Of a DNA stretch of 64,000 nt, positions 57,128 through 64,000 are shown piece by piece (position 1 is the first letter of the stretch; each line of letters starts with the position of its first letter). A program made the translations under genes and the position numbers. The notes under the pieces are model-generated. The model saw nothing but the letters and a program-made list of their open reading frames with translations, had not been told where the DNA came from and searched no databases. Source of the stretch: Heloderma charlesbogerti (Eukaryota > Chordata > Lepidosauria > Squamata > Helodermatidae); assembly GCA_026122225.1 (NCBI GenBank), contig JANEZZ010002877.1:62001-126000 (forward strand). Direction: 5' to 3'.

Positions 57128-57322
57128 AGGATCATTGGAAGCTGTCTTATGCCAACGCAGACAATTGGCATGTCTTGCTCAGTACTGCCTATGCTAATCG
57201 GCAGCAGCTCTCAAGGATTATTTACGGATCTTGTCCAGCTCTACTTGCACATGGCAGGGATTGAACCCAGGATCTTTTGCAAACGTAGCATGTGCTCTAC
57301 CACTGGGTTACAGATCTTCCCT
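57128..57322 (-). mobile_element. tRNA-derived SINE
   Basis: On the - strand an internal RNA polymerase III promoter is visible: box A-like ACCCAGTGGTAGAGCAC (57292-57308) and box B GGGTTCAATCCC (57257-57268). The tRNA-like head is followed by a body ending 'gacagcttccaatgatcc'. Relatedness to 48798-48975 supports a SINE family rather than a true tRNA; no cloverleaf could be drawn through the whole head. Confidence 0.75.
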
Positions 57323-58439
57323 TAGTCTGTCTTGGGCGGGTTCCTTCTGAACCAACTGCAATATATTATAACATGGAAATAATTTTAGATTGCTAGCAGC
57401 AATAATGTTGTGATGTACCCGACCCTATCCCATAACAGAACAAGAGAAAGTATAAATGGCTTTGTTCTTCATATGAAGTTGACTGTTTAAAGGATTATGA
57501 TGTGAAACTAACACAAAATGGCCCACCACAAGAAGATGCAGTAAAGTACTTTTTGATTTGTCCTTTGATCTTCACAATCAGAAAGCCATTTTTAAAATCA
57601 AAAGAAATTGTATTTTGGGTCTCTAGTCCTGTGTAAAGCAGCACATTGTGCAGAATTGTATCTCATTATGCCGTCATTATGGCTCCAGATGACTTCTGAT
57701 GACTTCCACTATGAAAAATAGCATGAATCATCCATCAGTTTATTGTAAAGCATTATAGCCACTGTTGTAAATATATCCTGTCTGAAGAGATTTGATTCCA
57801 GTAACTGGTGTAAAATAACTGCTGACATCACAAATGATAACTCAAAGTACTATCCTGAAAGAAAACAACAAAACTCTGGTGACCATTCCAGATTTTCGTA
57901 TATAAATAATGCTCTCTTTGTATTGACAAACGTATGAAAGAAATGAATTCTAATCTATAAGGAAAAAATAAGCTTGGAAAAGGCATATGGGACACTGCTT
58001 AATGTTTCATGAGGCAGGAAGAAAACTGAATGCTCGATTGCTGCCCCCTGCCCACACATAACATTCTTGTACATATGGAAATCTAAGAAATTTAAGCCAC
58101 ATATATTTTAGCTTTCACATTATATTTCTTTCTTTTGCTTCCTTTTCCTTTTTCACACCAGATTATATTTTATTTTTTATTTTTCTCTGTTAGCTTTCAC
58201 ACCTTTGGCGGTATATTGCTAAATCTCTTCTACCCGCTCATAAGTCTGCTTTTGGACATATCACAGGAAGAATCATTTATTTTACCCTGAACATGCTTTA
58301 ACTCCTCGTAAAATTTAGTTTAACTAGGGAAGGTGAGCCATACTCTACCAACATACACTGCCTATTGCAGGGCTAGGCCCTTTGCATGGATAAACAAACT
58401 CCTGTAAGCTCTGAAAGGGGATGTCTTTGCAAGTCTTTC
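57323..58439. other. Intron sequence, nothing recognised
   Basis: AT-rich; no gene or clear repeat. Confidence 0.4.
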
Positions 58440-58532
58440 AGGCTGCAATCCTATAGTGACTTGCCTGAGAGCAACATCTATTGAATACAGTGGGGCTTAC
58501 TTCTGAGTAGACATGCACAGGATTACAGTGTA
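58440..58532. repeat. Short interspersed repeat ('gctgcaatcctatag' family)
   Basis: 'ggctgcaatcctatag' ... 'cttacttctgagtagacatg' ... 'caggattacagtg': a weakly palindromic repeat also seen in pieces at 3290, 4225, 59985 and 63920-64000. Confidence 0.6.
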
Positions 58533-59209
58533 GATTACCTGTAAGAAAACTCTGCAGTAGTAGGCTTTTTCTATTTTTCTGTATCAGAATGAATCAAAAT
58601 ATCTGCAATAACTGGACTAGCTTGATTGACTTTGATTGCAGTCTTTATCATGTGAGGATGACTATAAAAAGGGAGTAGGGAAGTGAATCCTATCAGGAAG
58701 AATATCCCAAATGTCCCTGGCAAGTGTGGAATTGTGTCAATATCAATGATACAGCTATTTGACCTAGGGGTTCAACTCAAAGAAATTGCAAGTGAATTAA
58801 GTTTTTACTCCAATAAAGCCACTCGCAGATCCCTTGGCCACCATTTACACTGTACAGTTCACACAGATAATTACTATTTTAATAATGTCTTAGGGATGAA
58901 CTAATATATAATGAGGCATTTACCTGTAATTCCTCACACCTTGTTAAATGTCTTGGGGAGCTGTGGTTTTTAGACTGGTTCCCCTGCCCTCCCATTACGT
59001 TGTGATGATTACCCAGCATTTTGAGATCTAGAATTGAAACTGCCAGCTTGTACAGGCCCTCCCAATTGACCTGCTGCCTGAAAGCTAAAAGGGATGGATG
59101 ATGACAAGCTTCTTTGGGAATGAAATTCACAACCTCACTGCTGCTGCTGAGAAGGCCCAGTCTTAGTAAGTGGAGGAAAACACAGAGCAGGACTTTTTTA
59201 GATTACCTG
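58533..59209. other. Intron sequence, nothing recognised
   Basis: A piece near 58960-59160 may be an L2-like tail remnant ('aattgacctgctgcctgaaa'); otherwise nothing. Confidence 0.3.
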
Positions 59210-59439
59210 AGGGCCAAAACAGACATTACTTTAAATGTGTGTCTAGTAGCTCTATCATCTTTTCATTTTTACTCTAGAGAAGGCACAGGGGAACCAATCT
59301 GGACATTAAAATCCCCCCTACCCCCATGCTAGGGTCCCAATCTGGATCAGGAGCCCTGTGCCTATGGTAGAGTAAAAAAGAAAAGGGAAAAAGGTGGAGC
59401 TGGTGGACACACATTTAAAGTAATGTCTGTTTTGGCCCT
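59210..59439. mobile_element. Inverted-repeat MITE with 34-bp perfect arms
   Basis: AGGGCCAAAACAGACATTAC at 59210 onward, 34 bp in all, is the exact complement of 59406-59439, with 162 bp between. No coding capacity; no convincing target duplication was seen. Confidence 0.8.
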
Positions 59440-61155
59440 TAGCATGCAATTATGTTCATATTGGAGAAGGCAGTCCTTGAAGTATCCTGGGCCATGTTTC
59501 CATGACACCATCCTGGGCCATGTGCTCAGGATCCAATATTCCTTCCTATGTGTCCAGTATTCGTTCATGAAGCAAACGAAGGAATACGGAATTTCTCATG
59601 GAATCGGCAGGGCTCCATGCAGGGCTCCATGAAGGTCTGCACTACACCACTATAAGTCACTGACAAACATACTTCCAGGTGGCTTGGGGGGATTGGAAGT
59701 GAACATCATCAGACTGTCAGGGGCTGCTCAACCAATAAGAGAGGCTCCCCCTTCCAGGCTCTACTCCTCTTTCTCCTGCCCATCTGGATAGGCAATGATG
59801 CAAAGGATTGAACATGGCATTAATTATTCCCGAAAAGTCTTGAGCTGAACAGCAGAGACACGCAGCTTTGGAAATAGCGTTTCACAGCCATTAGGGGAGT
59901 TTCTATGCCTTTCACCAGCTGAATACATGATGTACCCTGGGTGAACATAGTGTTTTTGGCTTAATGGCAATCTCGGGAACAAGCCTCATTACCCGCAACG
60001 GGAGTTACTTCTGAATAGACTTCCCAGACCTATGCCTGAGTCCACCCATTTTTTTCCTTTCCCGCTAAATACCAGGCTTCCTCATTAGCAGGCACCCCTG
60101 AATGCGCAATAGCGCAAACACATGATAGCACACTTCTGGGAACAAGCCTCATTGACTACAACAGGAATTAACAGGAACCCCTGAACTAATGCACTATTGC
60201 GTAATAATGCAAATGTGTGTTAGTGCTCTTTCGTGATTGAGTGATAGAGTGATAGTGACATGGGGTATGCATATTGATGGAAGAAATGCACAATAGTGTT
60301 ATAATAAGATAGTGAGAGGGCAGGTAGAGGTGCTGCTGGAGAACTGGGGCTTTTTTCACTGTCCAGTGATAGTGATGCCTTCTAAATGCAAAACTGAAGA
60401 TTCTGCAGTAATTACCAATAGAACTGCGATCTTGTCAGGAACTTATATATGTATACCTCACCCCATGGCTCTTTTAATAGTGTAAGCCTTAGCCCCTGAC
60501 AGAGTAATGACTTTTCAATGTCAAACATCGATATATGTGGCTGGTAAATGGGGAGTGCTTACTGGTTTGTGACATAGCGCTAAAGCACTGTTTCAGTTTA
60601 ATCCTTAAAAAAAAAAAACTCTGGTGGCAAGTGGGGAAATGGTGAAAACATCAGGGAAACGCAGGTGGGGAAAACACTGGGTAAATGCCCCTTAACCAGG
60701 GTCATGGTGAAAGGCACACCTTTGGGCAGGGCTAACACGCTGGAGTAAATGTGGAGTGTTGGTATACACCACAACAGAAGTGCAGACAAGCTGGATTAAG
60801 GAAAAGAATCGGACTATAAACAGTCTCAGGAAATCTGGTTTTTCCACAATAAGCTCCGAGGTGGCTGCTGGATGGCCATGATGTCATGTATCCCTAACAA
60901 ACTCCATATGCAGCCAGTTCGGAGTAAATCACTCATGGAAACAGGCCTCAGGTCATTGATGATTTAGGACTTTATGGGTGAAAATTAGCACTTTTTAGGT
61001 GCCCAACAAAGAACTGGAAGTCAATGAAGTTCCTCCATAATCAGGGTGATATGTTCATGAGTGGCTGCCCCCATTGGCTCCCTGGTGGCTGTATTCTAAA
61101 CCAGCTGTAGTTTGAGAACTCATCAAGGCCATCTATTTGTTGTTAGCTGTTTGGC
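59440..61155. other. Intron sequence with scattered repeat pieces
   Basis: Repeated 'gggaacaagcctcattgac' type phrases occur at 59977-60010 and 60136-60165. An L2-like tail may lie near 60955-61110 ('gatttaggactttatgggtg'). No gene is supported. Confidence 0.35.
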
Positions 61156-61545
61156 TAGTCATGCACAGTGTAGCTATGTGTGACAGTTTCCCTTACTCTT
61201 GTGTAAATGCGTGCAGCCCCAATTCACATTGGGACCAGAGTTTTGGGGGAGGGGGAGGAGTTAAACCTTCCCCTCTCTCCACCCATTTCTCCCCAGATTT
61301 ACACACACACTCCCCCACAGGGGGCATAAAAAAAGAAACATGTTTCCATTGATTCCAATGAAGACTTTATCTCTCTTTTTTAAACACCCCACAAAGGGGG
61401 ATGGAATTTCAGGGAAAAAACAAAGGGGGAGGTTTAACCCCTCCCCCTGCTCCTGAGGTTCTGTGGTTCTGATCCAAAGTGGGGCTGTACTTGCTTACAC
61501 AAGAATAGAGAAAGCTATTGTGCATAGCCACACTATGCGTGATTA
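61156..61545. mobile_element. Inverted-repeat element with about 110-bp arms
   Basis: Arms 61156-61266 and 61431-61545 are imperfect complements (GCACAGTGTAGCTATG against CATAGCCACACTATGC; TCTTGTGTAAATGCGTGCAG against a matching complement). The centre is C-rich then G-rich, so most of the element can fold. One arm resembles 10495-10560. Confidence 0.7.
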
Positions 61546-61569
61546 GTGGAACTTTTAGTTTGCCTGGAG

Positions 61570-61958
61570 TAGGGATGTACAGATTTTGTAAAATCCATTC
61601 TGTCTGGATTTCACGGATTGTCAGGTGCCTTTCATTCTGTTGTCCATTCATTGGCAGAATTGGGTATTTTTACAAATGTGCGCAAATTCGTACTGGCCAA
61701 AAAACACAAATCCCCCCCCCCGCATATTTTCATGCTTTAGCCTATGGGGGAAATGTGCATTTTTGGCTGGTGTTTTATTTTATGTATTTTTTGATGACTA
61801 CATTTGTGTAGAATTCCAGAAATTAAAAAAGAAATGGTCCGCAAGTCTGCGGAATCCATGCAGCTTGGGGAAAAAATGGCCCACTGCAGAAGCCACGAGT
61901 CGGATCCATAGACATCTGAACTCATTTGATTCCATTGCAGATTTCTCTGATGTCCCTA
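61570..61958. mobile_element. hAT-type MITE with TAGGGATGTAC terminus
   Basis: Starts TAGGGATGTACAG and ends CTCTGATGTCCCTA, the same kind of termini as the hairpin hAT family but without its hairpin modules. Flanks gcctggag and ccctggca share CCTGG. Noncoding. Confidence 0.65.
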
Positions 61959-61974
61959 CCCTGGCACGCTTAGT

Positions 61975-62410
61975 GACTGGCCCAAGTTAGCCTTCCATAT
62001 TTTTGGTCTCCACACTCACCCTGGCAAGTGTGCTGCCGCTGCCTGATAAGCATGATAGTTGACCAGCCCTGCTCCCCACTCTGTGCTACAGAGGCAGCCA
62101 AGGTTCTGGTAGTCACTTAGCAATCCACATCCTATCCACAGCTCCAAGATTCAGAGAAAGGCTAAGGGGTGTTTGACCAGTCTTTGTGCCTCAGCAATGA
62201 AGCAGCCAAAGTGTCGCAGATTGCTCCATGTCACATTTTTCTTCAGAGGAGAGGAGCTAGATGCTTCCTTGGCCGCTGTGAGGCTAAAGTGTCCAGAGCT
62301 CCTTGGTTGTTTAGTGTGAAACCAGGTCCTGGCAATCACAATTTATGGCTTGGCTAGTGAAGTCAGCCAAAAATTGACACTTGCACCACAAGCAAGGTCT
62401 TGGTCTGTCA
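61975..62410. other. Intron sequence, nothing recognised
   Basis: No gene or repeat was identified. Confidence 0.4.
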
Positions 62411-62418
62411 GCCTAATT

Positions 62419-62554
62419 CAGGGGTAGACAACTTGTGGCTCTCTAGATGTTTTGTCTACAACTCCCATGATCCCTCACCACTGGCTATGCTGACTAGGGA
62501 AGATGGGGAGTTGTAGTCCAAAACATCTGAAGTGATATAAGTTGCCCACCCCTA
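62419..62554. mobile_element. Hairpin hAT MITE, copy h5
   Basis: CAGGGGTAGACAACTTGTGG to GTTGCCCACCCCTA, imperfectly palindromic. Flanks gcctaatt and acctaagg share CCTAA. Confidence 0.75.
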
Positions 62555-62732
62555 ACCTAAGGGCCTAACCTGACTCACTGAATTGTGAGGATAAAATAGA
62601 GTAACTATGTCTCCTCTAGGGAGGAAAGGAGGAAAGGCAGGATTCAGATGCCATAAATACTGTTCCTTCAGCAAGTAACAATATAGAATTGGAATGCCAT
62701 TTCATTACTGAGATGATATAATTCAACCTTTA

Positions 62733-63110
62733 ATAGAATCATAGAGTTCGAAGTACCCTTGGAGGTTGTCCAGTCCAAAAAAACTAGCTACTCAATGCAG
62801 GATCTGTAGTGCAGGATGCAACTACAGCAGCCTTCCCCAACCTGATGCCCTCCGAATGTTTTGGACTTCAACCCCCATCTGCCCCAGCCATCATAGCCAA
62901 TGGCCAGGAATGCTGGGAGTTGTAGTCCAAAACATCTGGGAACTACCAGGTTGTGGAAGGCTGACTACAGCATCCCTGAGAGATAGCCATCTAGTCTCCA
63001 GCAAAGGAGAGCCCATTACCTCTTGAGGCTATCTATTCCACTGTATAACAGCTCTTACCACTAGGAAGTATCTCCTAAAATTTATTGTTCTCCCTGTACT
63101 CTATTCATTG
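62733..63110 (-). mobile_element. CR1 LINE tail split by a MITE
   Basis: Begins with the CR1 3' end on the - strand (TAGAATCATAGAGTT) and continues after the nested MITE with 'catccctgagagatagccat', then 'ctctgtataacagctc'-like sequence. Confidence 0.7.
62829..62963. mobile_element. Hairpin hAT MITE, copy h6, with perfect 8-bp duplication in CR1
   Basis: AGCCTTCCCCAACCTGATG to TTGTGGAAGGCTG, flanked by ACTACAGC at 62821-62828 and 62964-62971. The host CR1 sequence continues across the insertion. Confidence 0.9.
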
Positions 63111-63187
63111 TGGTCTGAAGGCTTTTCTTCAGATGATCCATGCTGCGGGGTCATGTTTTTAGTCTTTTTCCATTTTTCAAGTATTTT

Positions 63188-63329
63188 CATAGAATCATAG
63201 AATAGTAGGGTTGGAAGGGTCCTACAAGGCCATCGTGTCCAACCCCCTGCTCAATACAGGAATCCAAGTCAGAGCATCCCTGACAAATGGCTGTCCAGCC
63301 TCGTCTTGAAGGTCTCTGGTGTGGGAGTT
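63188..63329 (-). mobile_element. CR1 LINE tail
   Basis: AATCATAGAATAGTAGGG followed by 'gcatccctgacaaatggctg' and 'cagcctcgtcttgaagg' match the complement of 41130-41276. About 140 bp remain. Confidence 0.88.
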
Positions 63330-64000
63330 AATTAATTTAAAAATTAATTAACTCATGGTTTTCTGGGTTACGTGTTGCATGTGAGCCGCTGCTGTTTTGA
63401 ATAATCAACCTCAAATCTACTCTTCCACTTTTACCCAGCAACCCACAATCAGTTCAGCAATCCACAGTTATCTCCTGCTGAGCATGACATCCGAACCCAG
63501 ACTGCCCAGTGGTTAGCCCATGGTTTACAGACAATGCTCCCACACATCTCCCACCACCCACTAGTTTTTAAACCGATGGGTTGTTGTCATGTGTGAACAG
63601 CCCTAATGTTAACCCATTAGTTCTTAGGTTAACTTTGTATTGTTTAACCCACAAATAACCCATAATAGTGTCTGGGTTCACAAGCCACGCAACAACCTCA
63701 ATTTGGCCCAACTGCAGGTTGATTATGCGAAGTGGAAGCGGCTTGCATGGCACACAACCCGGCAAATCATGGGTTAATCAACCCATGATTTGCCTCTGTT
63801 ACTTGCAAACAGGGCCTATATTTGGGAATATTTGGCTAGTGTTTGGACTGAAAACCTTCCTACTGAAAACAAATCTTTTTTCAGTAAAAGGCAGAGTGCA
63901 ATTTTAGGATTTAGTCTTTTAGGATAGTATCTGGTATAAGTCCTATGTAGAGTAGACCCACTGAAATGAACTCACTCATTTCAATGTGTCTGCTCTATGT
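63330..64000. other. Intron sequence with short inverted motifs
   Basis: Contains TTAATTAATT-type and 'atcatgggttaatcaaccca' palindromes (63333-63350, 63768-63792) and 'aacccat' repeats resembling the ends of the element at 54676-56352. The last 80 bp belong to the repeat at 58440. No gene is supported. Confidence 0.4.

Larger units (their letters stand above)
24544..64000 (+). other. SPSB4: Probable SPSB4 intron (SOCS-box exon not found)
   Basis: The remaining family residues (about 42, including the SOCS box motif with DLCRRS) were not recognised in any forward frame up to the window end. The simplest reading is one long intron filled with transposons. Such a short exon could be missed by eye. 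Confidence 0.5.

Noticed and set aside
57257..57322. A genuine tRNA gene on the - strand
   Set aside because: Box A and box B are present, but the sequence continues into a SINE body, a related older copy exists at 48798-48975, and a full cloverleaf is not evident.

Overview
The window looks like nuclear DNA of a squamate reptile (lizard or snake). Evidence: one coding exon of a vertebrate SPSB-family gene; long introns or intergenic DNA with no bacterial-style gene packing; and a repeat content of BovB/RTE LINEs, CR1 LINEs ending in ATTCTATGA-type 3' repeats, L2-like LINE tails, tRNA-derived SINEs, a Ty3/gypsy chromovirus of the Sushi type, a Tc1-like transposon and many small hAT-type elements. 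This mix is known from squamates, where BovB is abundant. I cannot name the species.

The only host gene I recognise is SPSB4 on the + strand. A likely splice acceptor ends at 23686, a probable 5' UTR piece follows, the first coding exon is 23850-24543 (start codon through the SPRY domain), and a consensus donor begins at 24544. The SOCS-box exon was not recognised downstream, so 24544-64000 is probably intron, and 1-23686 is upstream intron or 5' flank.

Layout: 1-2220, 3' two thirds of a BovB LINE (+). 2221-8824, unique DNA with old repeats. 8825-9582 and 11251-11696, two copies of a hairpin-rich hAT-type element with 8-bp target duplications. 13830-19476, a decayed Sushi-type Ty3/gypsy element on the - strand, invaded by a CR1 tail. 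19626-20576, another hAT-like element. 21574-22950, small repeats. 23687-24543, SPSB4. 25021-29350, a BovB element (-) that carries two later insertions: a younger BovB fragment and a third, 950-bp copy of the hairpin hAT element. 31477-31818, a hAT MITE. 33235-33707, a possible solo LTR. 37306-41410, a nearly full-length CR1 (+) inside a hAT MITE. 44616-46165, a long inverted repeat. 46481-47262, a CR1 (-). 52220-53821, a complete but broken Tc1-like transposon. 54676-56352, a candidate element with an internal 147-bp tandem repeat. 56353-64000, SINEs, inverted-repeat elements and CR1 tails.

Every transposon reading frame seen is interrupted, so none looks active as it stands. The most unusual structure is the hairpin hAT family: three copies share end sequences, have 8-bp target duplications and contain serial perfect or near-perfect palindromes; the largest interior folds into one nested palindrome of about 470 bp.
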